A DNA stretch of 64,000 bases from Streptomyces sp. ISL-94 (GCF_018614075.1 NZ_JAGGOZ010000113.1:55943-119942); one strand, 5' to 3'. Shown: positions 11,414-21,344, counted from the stretch's first letter. Notes: a model not told the origin generated them from the letters alone. A program made the numbers and translations.

Positions 11414-14137
11414 GTGGCAGATTCAGTATCGAAGAAGACCGACCAGACGACCGCAGCGGACCGCCCCCGCCTGATGCTCATGGACGGGCACTCCCTGGCG
11501 TACCGGGCGTTCTTCGCGCTGCCCGCGGAGAACTTCACGACCGCGACCGGCCAGCCGACCAACGCCATCTACGGCTTCGCGTCGATGCTGGCGAACACGC
11601 TGCGCGACGAGGCGCCCACGCATTTCGCGGTGGCGTTCGACGTGTCCCGCAAGACGTGGCGGTCGACGGAGTTCCCCGAATACAAGGCGAACCGCTCCAA
11701 GACCCCCGACGAGTTCAAGGGGCAGGTCGAGCTGATCGGCGAGCTGCTCGACGCGATGCACGTGCCGCGGTTCGCGATCGACGGCTTCGAGGCCGACGAC
11801 GTGATCGCGACGCTCGCGACGCAGGCGGAGGCCCTCGGCTTCGACGTGCTGATCGTCACCGGCGACCGTGACTCCTTCCAGCTCGTGTCCGAGCACACCA
11901 CCGTGCTCTACCCGACCAAGGGCGTCTCCGAGCTCACCCGCTTCACCCCGGAGAAGGTCGAGGAGAAGTACGGGCTCACCCCCCAGCAGTATCCGGACTT
12001 CGCGGCGCTGCGCGGCGACCCGTCCGACAACCTCCCCGGCATCCCGGGCGTCGGCGAGAAGACCGCGGCCAAGTGGATCACCCAGTTCGGGTCGTTCAAG
12101 GAGCTCGTGGAGCGTGCCCAGGAGGTCAAGGGCAAGGCCGGGCAGAACTTCCGGGACCACCTGGAGGCCGTCAAGCTCAACCGTGTCCTGACCGAGATGG
12201 TCAAGGACGTGGAGCTGCCCAAGACCCCCGCCGACCTGACCCGCCTCCCGTACGACCGGTCCGCCGTGACCGGGGTGCTGGACGTGCTGGAGATCCGCAA
12301 CGCCTCGCTGCGCGAGCGGCTGCTGGCGGTGGACCCGGGCGCGGCCGAGGTGGAGGCCCCGGCTCCGGCGGCGCCGGGTGTGGAGCTGGACGGCTCGGTG
12401 CTGGGCGCGGGCGAGGTCGCGCCGTGGCTGGAGGCCCATGCGGGCGCGCCGCTCGGTATCTCCACCGTGGACAGCTGGGCGCTGGGGCAGGGCAATGTCA
12501 GCGAGATCGCGCTGGCCGCGGCCGGCGGGGCCGCCGCCTGGTTCGATCCGTCCGAGCTGGACGAGGCCGACGAGCGGGCGTTCGCGGCCTGGGCGGCCGA
12601 CCCGGCGAAGCCGAAGGTCGTGCACAACGCCAAGGGCCTGATGCGGGTCTTCCCCGAGCACGGCTGGAGCCTCGCGGGCGTCACCATGGACACGGCGCTC
12701 GCCGCCTACCTGGTCAAGCCGGGCCGCCGGTCCTTCGCGCTGGACGTGCTGTCCAACGAGTACCTGCACCGGGAGCTCGCGCCCGCCGCCGCCGACGGCC
12801 AGCTGGCCTTCGGCGCCGACGAGACGGCCGAGGCGGAGGCGCTGATGGGGCAGGCCCGCGCGGTCCTGGACCTCGGCGCGGCCTTCACCGAGAAGCTCGC
12901 CGAGGTGGGCGCCGCCGAGCTGCTCCACGACATGGAGCTGCCGACCTCCGAGCTGCTCGCCCGGATGGAGCGGGCCGGTATCGCCGCCGACCGCGACCAC
13001 CTGGAGGCCATGGAGCAGCAGTTCGCGGGAGCGGTGCAGCAGGCGGTGAAGGAGGCGCACGCGGCGGTCGGCCACGAGTTCAACCTCGGCTCGCCCAAGC
13101 AGCTCCAGGAGGTCTTCTTCGGCGAGCTGGACCTGCCGAAGACGAAGAAGACCAAGACCGGCTACACCACGGACGCCGACGCGCTGGCCTGGCTGGCCAC
13201 GCAGACCGACCACGAACTCCCGGTGATCATGCTGCGCCACCGGGAGCAGGCCAAGCTGCGCGTCACGGTCGAGGGCCTGGTGAAGACCATCGGCGCCGAC
13301 GGGCGGGTGCACACCAGCTTCAGCCAGACCGTGGCCGCGACCGGACGCCTGTCCTCCACCGATCCCAACCTGCAGAACGTGCCGGTGCGCACCGACGAGG
13401 GCCGCGCGATCCGCCGCGGGTTCGTCGTCGGCGAGGGCTTCGAGTCCCTCATGACCGCCGACTACAGCCAGATCGAGCTGCGCGTCATGGCCCACCTCTC
13501 CGAGGACGCGGGCCTGATCGAGGCGTTCCTGTCCGGCGAGGACCTGCACACCACCGTGGCCTCCCAGGTGTTCGGCGTGGAGCGGTCCGCCGTCGACGCC
13601 GAGATGCGCCGCAAGATCAAGGCCATGTCGTACGGTCTCGCGTACGGGCTCTCCGCCTTCGGTCTCGCGCAGCAGCTGAACATCGAGCCCGCCGAGGCGC
13701 GCGGCCTGATGGAGACGTACTTCGAGCGGTTCGGCGGGGTGCGGGACTACCTGCGCCGCGTCGTCGAGGAAGCCCGGGCCACCGGCTACACGGCGACGGT
13801 CTTCGGCCGCCGCCGGTACCTGCCGGACCTCAACAGCGACAACCGCCAGCGCCGCGAGTCCGCGGAGCGGATGGCGCTCAACGCGCCGATCCAGGGCACC
13901 GCAGCCGACATCGTCAAGGTCGCGATGCTCCGCGTGGACAAGGCGGTCGCCGAGGCCGGGCTGAAGTCGCGGATGCTGCTCCAGGTCCACGACGAAATCG
14001 TGCTGGAGATCGCCCCGGGCGAGCGGAAGAAGGTCGAGGAGCTGGTGCGCCGCGAGATGGGCGCCGCCGTCGAGCTCCGGGCCCCGCTGGACGTGTCCGT
14101 GGGCGTCGGCCCCGACTGGGAGTCCGCCGCGCACTGA
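11414..14137 (+). CDS. polA: DNA polymerase I
   Basis: 907 aa replication and repair polymerase. Residues ~20-305 form the 5'-3' exonuclease (LMLMDGHSLAYRAFF, DGFEADDVIATLA, TGDRDSFQLV, GIPGVGEKTA). Residues ~320-510 occupy the position of the 3'-5' proofreading domain but lack the DxE motif that starts it, so proofreading is probably absent, as known for many actinobacterial PolA. The polymerase domain has motif A DYSQIELRV, motif B RRKIKAMSYGLAYG and motif C LQVHDEIVLE. GTG 11414 is preferred because it lies 7 nt after the -10 of a damage-type promoter. It fills Okazaki and excision-repair gaps, which fits with uvrB, uvrA and uvrC being encoded in this window. Confidence 0.97.
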   Translation: MADSVSKKTDQTTAADRPRLMLMDGHSLAYRAFFALPAENFTTATGQPTNAIYGFASMLANTLRDEAPTHFAVAFDVSRKTWRSTEFPEYKANRSKTPDEFKGQVELIGELLDAMHVPRFAIDGFEADDVIATLATQAEALGFDVLIVTGDRDSFQLVSEHTTVLYPTKGVSELTRFTPEKVEEKYGLTPQQYPDFAALRGDPSDNLPGIPGVGEKTAAKWITQFGSFKELVERAQEVKGKAGQNFRDHLEAVKLNRVLTEMVKDVELPKTPADLTRLPYDRSAVTGVLDVLEIRNASLRERLLAVDPGAAEVEAPAPAAPGVELDGSVLGAGEVAPWLEAHAGAPLGISTVDSWALGQGNVSEIALAAAGGAAAWFDPSELDEADERAFAAWAADPAKPKVVHNAKGLMRVFPEHGWSLAGVTMDTALAAYLVKPGRRSFALDVLSNEYLHRELAPAAADGQLAFGADETAEAEALMGQARAVLDLGAAFTEKLAEVGAAELLHDMELPTSELLARMERAGIAADRDHLEAMEQQFAGAVQQAVKEAHAAVGHEFNLGSPKQLQEVFFGELDLPKTKKTKTGYTTDADALAWLATQTDHELPVIMLRHREQAKLRVTVEGLVKTIGADGRVHTSFSQTVAATGRLSSTDPNLQNVPVRTDEGRAIRRGFVVGEGFESLMTADYSQIELRVMAHLSEDAGLIEAFLSGEDLHTTVASQVFGVERSAVDAEMRRKIKAMSYGLAYGLSAFGLAQQLNIEPAEARGLMETYFERFGGVRDYLRRVVEEARATGYTATVFGRRRYLPDLNSDNRQRRESAERMALNAPIQGTAADIVKVAMLRVDKAVAEAGLKSRMLLQVHDEIVLEIAPGERKKVEELVRREMGAAVELRAPLDVSVGVGPDWESAAH

Positions 14138-14154
14138 TCCCCGTACGACGGTTC

Positions 14155-14198
14155 CGCGAACGCCCGTCCCCGCTACGCGGTGGGGACGGGCGTTCGCG
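14155..14198. terminator. terminator between polA and the DUF4184 gene
   Basis: A 17-bp perfect stem (14155-14171 with 14182-14198) and a 10-nt loop that itself can pair. The right arm and most of the loop lie inside the 3' end of the convergent DUF4184 gene (stop at 14173), so this terminator is partly coding. Confidence 0.85.
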
Positions 14199-15069
14199 CG
14201 TCCTCGTCCGTACGCTGTCCGCCGCCGCTGCCGCCGTCTTCATCCCGGTCCCGGTCTCGGTCCCGGTCGCCGCGGTGCCGGAGCCGCACGAGGGCGCCGT
14301 ACAGCAGCAGGGCCACGCAGAGGCCGCCGCCCGCGCCGAAGCAGACCGTCGGGATGATGTCGAGCGGGGTACGGATCTGGTCGAAGAAGGTGAAGAAGCG
14401 GATCACGCGCATCGTGATCCCGGTCGCCACGCACACCACGAGCAGGGCGAGCGCACCCCAGACCTCCGTGCGGCCGAGCACCGGCACGGACACGGGGGCC
14501 GGCGAGGCCGGCAGCCGGCGCAGGCCGGTCACGGTGAACCAGAGCAGGGCGCAGGCGGCGAGCAACGAACTGCCGTATTGGAGGTACGAGTAGAGCGGCA
14601 GGCCGAAGGCGAGCGGCTCGCCGAGCGCCGGCAGTGCGTGCATCCCGAAGCGGTCCACGTGCGTGAAGCTGTCCCACACGACGTGCGTGAGGGAGCCGGC
14701 CACCGCGGAGAGGTAGAACCAGAGCGCGAGTGAGGGCAGTCGGCGTGCCCGCCAGTGTTCGCCGCGTACGAAGGCGTGGACACGGCCCTGCCAGGCGCGC
14801 GGCAGGAGCGCGACCAGCGGTTCGCGCAGCAGCAGCCAGCATGCCGCGAGGACCGCGGTCAGTACGGCGTCCACGGTCAGCACACCCGGCAGCGAGTGCG
14901 AGAAGGTGCCGTACTGCTTGACGCCCGAGACGACCGTGTCCGCGAAGTAGAAGGTGTCGGGTGCGAACGACCCAAGGACCAGGGCGGAGGCGACCAGCGG
15001 CCCCCGCGCACGCCCGGTCCGGCGGAGGGCCGGAAGCACGGCGGCCGCATGGCTGAGAGTGAACGGCAT
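14173..15069 (-). CDS. DUF4184 family membrane protein
   Basis: 298 aa integral membrane protein. It opens with MPFTLSHAAAVLPALRR and continues with LGSFAPDTFYF and GSLTHVVWDSFTHV, the His/Asp-bearing motifs that define DUF4184 and resemble metal-dependent membrane hydrolases such as YdjM/LexA-regulated proteins. Six or seven hydrophobic segments are visible. The last ~40 residues are hydrophilic with alternating Arg-Asp (RDRDRDRDED). ATG 15069 is chosen because the product begins exactly at the family motif; a weak GAGA lies upstream. The molecular function is not established. Confidence 0.8.
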   Translation of the reverse strand: MPFTLSHAAAVLPALRRTGRARGPLVASALVLGSFAPDTFYFADTVVSGVKQYGTFSHSLPGVLTVDAVLTAVLAACWLLLREPLVALLPRAWQGRVHAFVRGEHWRARRLPSLALWFYLSAVAGSLTHVVWDSFTHVDRFGMHALPALGEPLAFGLPLYSYLQYGSSLLAACALLWFTVTGLRRLPASPAPVSVPVLGRTEVWGALALLVVCVATGITMRVIRFFTFFDQIRTPLDIIPTVCFGAGGGLCVALLLYGALVRLRHRGDRDRDRDRDEDGGSGGGQRTDEDARTPVPTA

Positions 15070-15226
15070 GGTGCGTCTCGCCAATCTGAACGGGCCCAGT
15101 GGTCCACGCCAGTATGCGGGACCTGCACACGACGTGGGGATGTGGTGAATTCCGCACCGCGATGCGTGCCCTGTGAAGGGAGTTGACGTAGGGTCACGCG
15201 CACGTCGAGGGGGAGGGGTCCGGCTC

Positions 15227-16543
15227 ATGTCGGCTCGAATATTCGGACGCAGGCTGCGCAGGGGTGGGGCGGCCGCCCTCGTCTCCGCGCTGGTGGTCGC
15301 CGCGGTGACCGCCTCCCAGGGGCCGGCCGCCGGCCGCACGGACCGGACCGCGGCGGCCGGAGGGGGAAGTGCGCAGCCCCTTCCGGCGACCGGAAGCGGC
15401 GGCGACTCCTCCTACTTCACCGAACTGCCGCCGCTGGTGAGCCCCGCCCCGCCCGCCGTGCCGCAGGCGGCTGAGGAGGCGCCGGCCGCGCCGAACGAAC
15501 CCGCCGGACAGGCGGCGGCCGTGACCGGGCCGGCCGAGGAACCGGCTGCCACCGGGACGGGAGCGCAGGGGATTCCGGCGACCGTGCTCGCGGCGTACGT
15601 GCGCGCGGAGAAGACGGTGGGGGAGAGCGACCCCGGATGCGGGCTGCGCTGGCAACTCCTCGCCGCCATCGGCAAGGTCGAGTCCGGGCAGGCGCGCGGC
15701 GGCCGGGTGGACGCGGCCGGGACCACGCTGCGGCCCATCCTGGGGCCCGTGCTCGACGGCAACGGCTTCGCCGACATCCCGGACACCGACGGCGGTGCGT
15801 ACGACGGCGACGCCCGGTACGACCGGGCGGTCGGGCCGATGCAGTTCATCCCCTCCACGTGGGCGGCGTGGGGCCAGGACGCGGACGGCGACGGCCGGCG
15901 CAACCCGAACAACGTGTACGACGCGGCCCTCGCGGCCGGGCGCTACCTGTGCGCGGGGCCCCGGAACCTGCGGCTGGAGGCGGACGTTGACCGCGCCGTC
16001 CTCTCCTACAACCGGTCCACCGAGTACCTGCGGACGGTGCGGTCCTGGTTCACGTACTACCTCCAGGGGGCGCACGGGGTCCCGGACACCGGCGGTACGG
16101 GCGCGGGGGCGCCGGCGGTGACACCGCCGAAGCCGGACCCGAAGCCGGACCCGAAGCCGGACCCGAAGCCGGACCCGAAGCCGGACCCGAAGTCGAGCCC
16201 CACGCCCACGCCGGACCCGAAGCCGAGCCCCACGCCGGACCCGAAGCCGAAGCCGAGCCCGACGCCGACCCCTACTCCCACCCCCACTCCCGCTCCGGCG
16301 CCCACCCCCACGCCGAAGCCCGAGCCGAGCCCGACGCCGACGCCCAGCCCCACCCCGACTCCGCCGCCGACGCCCAGTCCCACCCCGACCCCCACGCCGA
16401 CCCCGAGCCCCACGCCGACGCCCACGCCCACCCCGACTCCGACCACGGCGCCGAAGCCCAAGCCGTCCGCCTCACCGTCCTCGTCCTCGTCCCCGTCGCC
16501 TTCGGCCACGCCGAAGGCGACCGGCCCGGGGGAAACCCCGTAG
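15227..16543 (+). CDS. secreted lytic transglycosylase with Pro/Thr-rich tail
   Basis: 438 aa. ATG 15227 has GGGGGAGGGG about 8 nt upstream. A basic start (RIFGRRLRRGG) and a hydrophobic segment to ~30 form a signal peptide. After a Pro/Ala-rich linker comes a lysozyme-like transglycosylase domain (~115-290) with catalytic Glu152 in AIGKVESGQARGG and GPMQFIPSTWAAWGQDADGDG, then YNRSTEYLRTVRSWF. Such MltB/SLT_2-type enzymes cleave peptidoglycan glycan strands. From ~300 on the protein is almost only Pro, Thr, Ser and Lys (PKPDPKPD repeats, then PTPTPSPT), a probable cell-wall-spanning or anchoring region. The repeat codons vary between units, so the DNA is less repetitive than the protein. Confidence 0.88.
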   Translation: MSARIFGRRLRRGGAAALVSALVVAAVTASQGPAAGRTDRTAAAGGGSAQPLPATGSGGDSSYFTELPPLVSPAPPAVPQAAEEAPAAPNEPAGQAAAVTGPAEEPAATGTGAQGIPATVLAAYVRAEKTVGESDPGCGLRWQLLAAIGKVESGQARGGRVDAAGTTLRPILGPVLDGNGFADIPDTDGGAYDGDARYDRAVGPMQFIPSTWAAWGQDADGDGRRNPNNVYDAALAAGRYLCAGPRNLRLEADVDRAVLSYNRSTEYLRTVRSWFTYYLQGAHGVPDTGGTGAGAPAVTPPKPDPKPDPKPDPKPDPKPDPKSSPTPTPDPKPSPTPDPKPKPSPTPTPTPTPTPAPAPTPTPKPEPSPTPTPSPTPTPPPTPSPTPTPTPTPSPTPTPTPTPTPTTAPKPKPSASPSSSSSPSPSATPKATGPGETP

Positions 16544-16620
16544 TCGAACGGTTCTCATCTCGCGTCCGCATTGCTACGGTGCCTCCGCCCTGACGCCCTA
16601 TCAGATTCCGGAGACCCGGC

Positions 16621-16761
16621 ATGCGCGCATTCATCGCCGCCGCCAGCGGGCTCGTCCTCGCGGTGCTCCTCGTCCTCGCCATCACGGCGCTCGGGGCGCC
16701 CGAAGGCACGACCTCGCCCAAGCCCCTGCTCACCACCGCGCCCGCCGCGCCCGGAAAGTAG
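16621..16761 (+). CDS. small single-pass membrane protein
   Basis: 46 aa, ATG 16621 with GGAG nine bases upstream. The sequence starts MRAFIAAASGLVLAVLL, has one membrane segment to ~residue 24, then a short exposed part TTSPKPLLTTAPAAP. It resembles a small conserved Streptomyces membrane protein family (possibly SPW_0924; name from memory). Its stop codon overlaps the GAGGAGG ribosome binding site of the DUF3068 gene, whose ATG is 15 nt on, so the two are almost certainly co-translated. Confidence 0.75.
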   Translation: MRAFIAAASGLVLAVLLVLAITALGAPEGTTSPKPLLTTAPAAPGK

Positions 16762-16775
16762 AGGAGGGCCCGGCG

Positions 16776-17759
16776 ATGCGACGCAGAGCGAGCCTTGTCC
16801 TGCTGGCACTGGCCGTCTTCTTCGCGGCCCTCGCGCCGCTGCTGCGCTGGTACGCGTACCCGCGCCTCGCCAAGATCCCGCCGAACCAGTACCAGGAGGT
16901 GGTTCTGGAGGCGAAGGACGCCACCCTCCTCGACTACTTCAACGGCATGCAGCCCAAGAAGGTCGACAAGGTCACGATCGTCCAGACCCTGAAGGGCAAT
17001 GTGGAGGCGTCCAAGGAGATCGAGGCCGGCAGGGGCAAGGACGTCGTCGTCTGGGACACGCTGACGCACATCATCGACCCGGACGGGAAGATGGTCTCCC
17101 AGATTCCCGAGCGCTACATCTTCGACGCGCACACCCAGGACCCGGTGCACGCGACGGGCGAGATGGTCGACGGGGACGCCGTCAAGCGCGAGGGCATCGA
17201 GTTCAAGTGGCCGTTCTTCACCGAGCCGCGCGACTACCTGTACTTCGACGCGCAGACCCGTACCTCCTCGCCGATCCACTACGTGGGGCCGCGCACGTTC
17301 AAGGGCATGGACGTCTACTACTTCGAGCAGACCGTCCCCTGGACCAAGGTGCCCATGCCGAAGAAGATGCCGATCGAGGGCATCGACCCGGCGACGATCG
17401 AGGCGACCACCGGCACCACGCTCTGGTACACGACGAAGGCGATGTTCTGGGTCGATCCGGTGACCGGGGCCCCGGTCAACGCCGAGCAGGAGATCCAGCA
17501 GGAGATGCGCGGCGGAATCGCGGCGGGCGGACCCGACGGCAAACTCACCGCCTTCGCCGGACACGTGAAGATGCGCGAGGACTACAGCGACTACACCGTC
17601 GACCTGGTCAAGTCGAACCGTACGAAGGTCCTCGCGCTGCACACCTACGCGCCGATCGGCCTGGCGGCCGGCGGGCTGGCGCTCCTGGGGCTGGCGCTGT
17701 GGCTGGAGGCGCGCGGGCGCCGCGAGCCGGGGGCGGGGCCGGAGGGGCTCAGCGCCTGA
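16776..17759 (+). CDS. DUF3068 family membrane protein
   Basis: 327 aa. One membrane segment near the N-terminus (LVLLALAVFFAALAPLLRWYAYPRL) and one near the C-terminus (APIGLAAGGLALLGLALWL) bracket a ~240-residue extracytoplasmic domain, an arrangement also seen in corynebacterial PorA-like and mycobacterial DUF3068 proteins. Conserved stretches include KIPPNQYQEVV, GPRTFKGMDVYYF and TLWYTTKAMFWVDPVTG. GAGGAGG lies directly upstream. The function is unknown. Its 3' end overlaps the convergent helicase gene by 11 bp. Confidence 0.85.
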   Translation: MRRRASLVLLALAVFFAALAPLLRWYAYPRLAKIPPNQYQEVVLEAKDATLLDYFNGMQPKKVDKVTIVQTLKGNVEASKEIEAGRGKDVVVWDTLTHIIDPDGKMVSQIPERYIFDAHTQDPVHATGEMVDGDAVKREGIEFKWPFFTEPRDYLYFDAQTRTSSPIHYVGPRTFKGMDVYYFEQTVPWTKVPMPKKMPIEGIDPATIEATTGTTLWYTTKAMFWVDPVTGAPVNAEQEIQQEMRGGIAAGGPDGKLTAFAGHVKMREDYSDYTVDLVKSNRTKVLALHTYAPIGLAAGGLALLGLALWLEARGRREPGAGPEGLSA

Positions 17760-20477
17760 GCCGGGCGTTGGTGTGGCGCGTGGGCTCGGCGGTGGCGGGG
17801 TCCTCCGGCCATGGGTGCTTGGGGTAGCGGCCGCGCAGCTCGGCGCGGACGGCCCGGTAGCCGCCCTGCCAGAAGGAGGCGAGGTCGGCGGTGACGGCGG
17901 CGGGGCGGCCGGCGGGCGACAGCAGGTGGACGAGTACGGGAACCCCCGCCACGCGCGGGGTCTCGGCCAGCCCGAACAGCTCTTGGAGCTTTACGGCGAG
18001 CACCGGCTGATCGGCGGAGTAGTCCACCGTGATCCGGGATCCGCTGGGCACCTCGAGCCGTTCCGGAGCCAGCTCGTCCAGCCGGGAGGCCTCGCCGGTG
18101 GCCCAGGGCAGCAGCCGGTTCAGGGCCTGCCCTGCATCGATCCGCGCGAGGTCCGCGCGGCGCCGGGCCCGGGACAGCTCGGGCTCCAGCCAGTCGTCGG
18201 CGCGGTCCAGGAGGGCGCCGTCGTCCGCCACGTCGGGCCAGGCGCCGCCGAGCGTCCGGTACAGGAAGCCGAGCCGGGCGCGGAGGGTCTGTGCGTCGGG
18301 GGACCAGCGCAGGAGGCCGAACCCCTCGGTGCGCAGGCCGTCCAGCAGCGCGGCCCGTACGAGAGCCGGGTCGGGGTCGCGCAGCGGCCGCACGGCCAGC
18401 TCGATCGCCCCGACCCGTTCCGCTGCGCGCGCGACGACGTCCCCGTTCTCCCAGCGGACCTCCTCGGCGGTCGTGCGGAGGTGTCCGGCGGCGGCCAGGG
18501 CGGTGTCCTCGTCGATGACGGCGGCCAGTCGGACGCGGGCGGAGGCGGAGTGGGGGGCGCGGTCGGCGACGGCTACGGCGAGCCAGGGGGCGGGGCGCAG
18601 CGGTGAGCCGGCGGCGAGCTCGGCCGCCGTTCCGGAGGCCATGAGGAAGGTGCCCTCGCCCTTTGTCTTCGCGACGCGCTCCGGAAAGGCCAGGGCCGCC
18701 ACGAGCCCGGCGGCGGCGTCGTCGGAGAGTTCCCCACCCCGCCCCTTCCCGACGTGCCGAATATGCGGCTCCGCCGCGCGGGGGGCTCCGCCCCATGGCC
18801 CCGTCCCGGGGGCTCCGCCCCGGCCCCGGCGGGGGATCCGCCCCCGGACCCTCTCCCAGCTGCCGCTGGGGGTACACCCAGCGCCTCAAACGCCGGCGAG
18901 GCTGGAATTGCCCGGTCCGCCATGGCAGCCGCGTCGGCGTTTGCCGGAGCCGCGGCGCGTTCCAGGCGGCGGGACTCCGCGCGCCAGCGGGCCGCGTAGG
19001 CGTCGCCGCCGCGGCGGGCCGCGCGCCAGGCGGCGGCCAGGTCGTCCCCGTACTCCCGCGGCGGCTCCTCGCTCAGCAGCGCCACGACCTCCGCCGCCCG
19101 CCGGGAGCCGAGGGCGGCGGAGCCGTCCAGCAGGGCCCGGGCCAGCCGGGGGTGCAGCCCCAGCCGGGCCATGCGGAGCCCCCGCGCGGTCGGGCGGCCC
19201 GCCCCGTCCACCGCGCCCACCGCCAGCAGCACCTCCCGCGCCGCGGCCATCGCCCCGGCCGGCGGCGGGTCCAGCAGCGCCAGCCCGGACGCGTCCGGAT
19301 CGCCCCAGCAGGCGGCCTGCAGGGCGAACTGCGCCAGGTCGGCGATGCGGATCTCGGGGGAGGGGTACGCGGGCAGGCGGCCGTCCTCGGCCTCCGGCCA
19401 GCAGCGGTACACCGCGCCCGGCGCCTCACGCCCGGCCCGCCCCGCCCGCTGGCGCCCGGCCGCGCGGGAGGCCCGTACGGTCGCCAGCGCGCCCAGCCCC
19501 CGCGCATGGTCCACCCGGGGTTCGCGCGCCAGCCCGGAGTCCACCACCACCCGCACCCCCGGCACGGTCAGGCTGGACTCGGCCACGGCGGTGGCGAGGA
19601 TGACGCGGCGGTGTGCGGCGGGCGTGAGCGCCGCGTCCTGCACCGCCGCCGGGGCCCGGCCGTGCACCTGGAGCACCTCCGCGTCCACCCCGCCCAGCTG
19701 CCCGGCCACCCGGGCGATCTCCCCGACGCCGGGGAGGAAGCACAGGACATCGCCGGAACGTTCCGCCAGCGCCCGCCGCACCACCGCGGCCACGTGTGCG
19801 AGCTGCGCCGGATCCACCCGCATCCCGTGCGGCGGCCGCACCGGGCGGGCCGGCGGGGCCCAGACCGTCTCCACCGGGTACGAGACCCCCGCAGCCTCCA
19901 CCACCGGCGCACCCCCGGGACCGCCATGGCCGAGTACGTGCGACCAGCCGGCCGCGTCGGTCGTCGCCGAAGCCGCCACCAGCCGCAGCTCCGGGCGCAG
20001 GGTCTCCCGTACGTCCAGGAGGAAGGCGGCGACCGTATCGGCGTCGAGGTGCCGCTCGTGGCACTCGTCCAGGATCACCACGTCCACGCCAGCCAGCTCC
20101 TGGTCCCGCTGGAGCCGCTGGAGCAGCACACCGGTGGTCACCACCTCCACCACGGTCCCGGCGCCCACGACACGCTCCCCGCGCACCGTGAAGCCCACCG
20201 AGCCGCCGACGGCCTCGCCCAGCAGCCAGGCCATGCGCCGCGCCGCCGCCCGGGCGGCGATCCGCCGCGGCTCGGCGACCACGACCCGGCGCCGCGGCCC
20301 GCCGCCCACCAGCCCGGCCAGCACCAGCGGCACCAGCGTGGTCTTGCCGGTGCCGGGCGGCGCGCAGAGCACGGCGGTGCCGTGGGTGTCCAGCGCCGAG
20401 ACGAGCGCGGGCACGGCCTCCCGTACGGGGAGGGCGTCGAGGGAGGCCTGGCGCAACCGGGTGCTCGGGCGCGTCAC
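17749..20477 (-). pseudogene. hrpB: ATP-dependent helicase HrpB, frameshifted at a repeat insertion
   Basis: A DExH-box helicase in two frames. The first part (20477 to ~18910, GTG start 6 nt after the upstream stop) carries Walker A APPGTGKTT, DECH in VVILDECHERHLDAD, motif III SATT and the helicase C domain, ending in ESRRLERAAA. The second part (~18750 to 17749) is the HrpB C-terminal domain (LVAALAFPERVAKTKGEG, ending WQGGYRAVRAELRGRYPKHPWPEDP). Between them lies a ~160-bp palindromic Streptomyces repeat. The first frame stays open through it but emerges out of phase with the C-terminal frame, and the C-terminal frame is closed by a TGA inside the repeat. Combined length (~830 aa) is normal for HrpB. 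Either the gene is disrupted, or one base is wrong in a G/C run of the repeat. Confidence 0.8.
18752..18910. repeat. Streptomyces palindromic repeat inserted in hrpB
   Basis: It contains GGGGCTCCGCCCC-type inverted repeats twice (near 18781-18795 and 18808-18821), the block CAGCTGCCGCTGGGGGTA, and the end module GCGCCTCAAACGCCGGCGAG (18881-18900). The same modules recur as a tandem array at 58601-58826. It interrupts the linker of hrpB and changes its reading frame. Confidence 0.85.
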
Positions 20478-20483
20478 CGGGGC

Positions 20484-21344
20484 TCAGTCCCTCTCGCACA
20501 CGAAGATCGCGGTGCCCGGGATGAGGTTGCCGCGCAGCGGGGACCAGCCGCCCCACTCCTGGCGGTTCCATTCGGGCCATTCGGGCTCGACCAGGTCGAC
20601 GAGGCGGAAACCGCCCGTCACCACGTCGCGGACCCGGTCGCCGATCGTGCGGTGGTGCTCCACGTACACGGCGCGGCCCTCCTCGTCCTGCTCGACGTAC
20701 GGGGTCCGGTCGAAGTAGGAGGCGGCGACGGACAGGCCCTCGGGACCCGGCTCGTCGGGGAAGGCCCAGCGGATGGGGTGGGTGACGGAGAAGACCCAGC
20801 GGCCGCCGGGGCGCAGTACCCGGTGCACCTCGCGCATCACGTTCACCGGGTCGGCGACGAAGGGGACGGCGCCGTAGGCGGAGCAGGCGAGGTCGAAGGA
20901 GGCGTCGCGGAAGGGCAGCCGCCCGGCGTCGGCCTCGACGAGGTGGGCCCTCGGCACGTCATGGCCGCCGATGCGCAGGGCGTGCTGGAGCTGGCGGTGG
21001 GAGAGGTCGAGGGCTACGGGGCGGGCGCCCTGCGCGGCCAGCCAGCGCGAGCACTGCGCGGCGCCGGCGCCGATCTCCAGGACGTGCTTGCCCTTGAGGG
21101 AGGCGGCGGGGCCGAGCAGGGCCGCTTCCGCCTCGTCCAGGCCCTCGGGTCCCCATACGAAGCGGTCGTCGCCGAGGAAGGCCCCGTGCTCGCTCTGGTA
21201 CTCGTCGGCGTTGCGGTCCCACCAGCCGCGGCTGGCCCGGCTGCTCTCCGCTTCTCCGGCGTCACGCCGGGTGGCCTCGGCGTCGTCCCCGGAGGCGGAA
21301 TCGGCCGCGTACGCGTCTTCGGGGGCGTAGTCCTCTTGGTTCAT
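20484..21344 (-). CDS. class I SAM-dependent methyltransferase
   Basis: 286 aa. A hydrophilic, acidic N-terminal ~40 residues precede a Rossmann methyltransferase fold: VLEIGAGAAQCSRWLAAQG (motif I), VALDLSHRQLQHA, VEADAGRLPFRDASFDLACS (motifs II/III) and VHRVLRPGGRWVFSVTHP. The substrate is unknown; the fold is closest to UbiE/MenG-type small-molecule methyltransferases. ATG 21344 gives the full N-terminus but has no good ribosome binding site. The stop lies 6 nt before the hrpB start, and the GAGGG near the 3' end may serve hrpB. It is divergent from rpsA. Confidence 0.85.
   Translation of the reverse strand: MNQEDYAPEDAYAADSASGDDAEATRRDAGEAESSRASRGWWDRNADEYQSEHGAFLGDDRFVWGPEGLDEAEAALLGPAASLKGKHVLEIGAGAAQCSRWLAAQGARPVALDLSHRQLQHALRIGGHDVPRAHLVEADAGRLPFRDASFDLACSAYGAVPFVADPVNVMREVHRVLRPGGRWVFSVTHPIRWAFPDEPGPEGLSVAASYFDRTPYVEQDEEGRAVYVEHHRTIGDRVRDVVTGGFRLVDLVEPEWPEWNRQEWGGWSPLRGNLIPGTAIFVCERD

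Noticed and set aside
16057..16509. Minus-strand (Gly-Val)n ORF
   Set aside because: It is the antisense of the Pro/Thr repeat tail of the transglycosylase.
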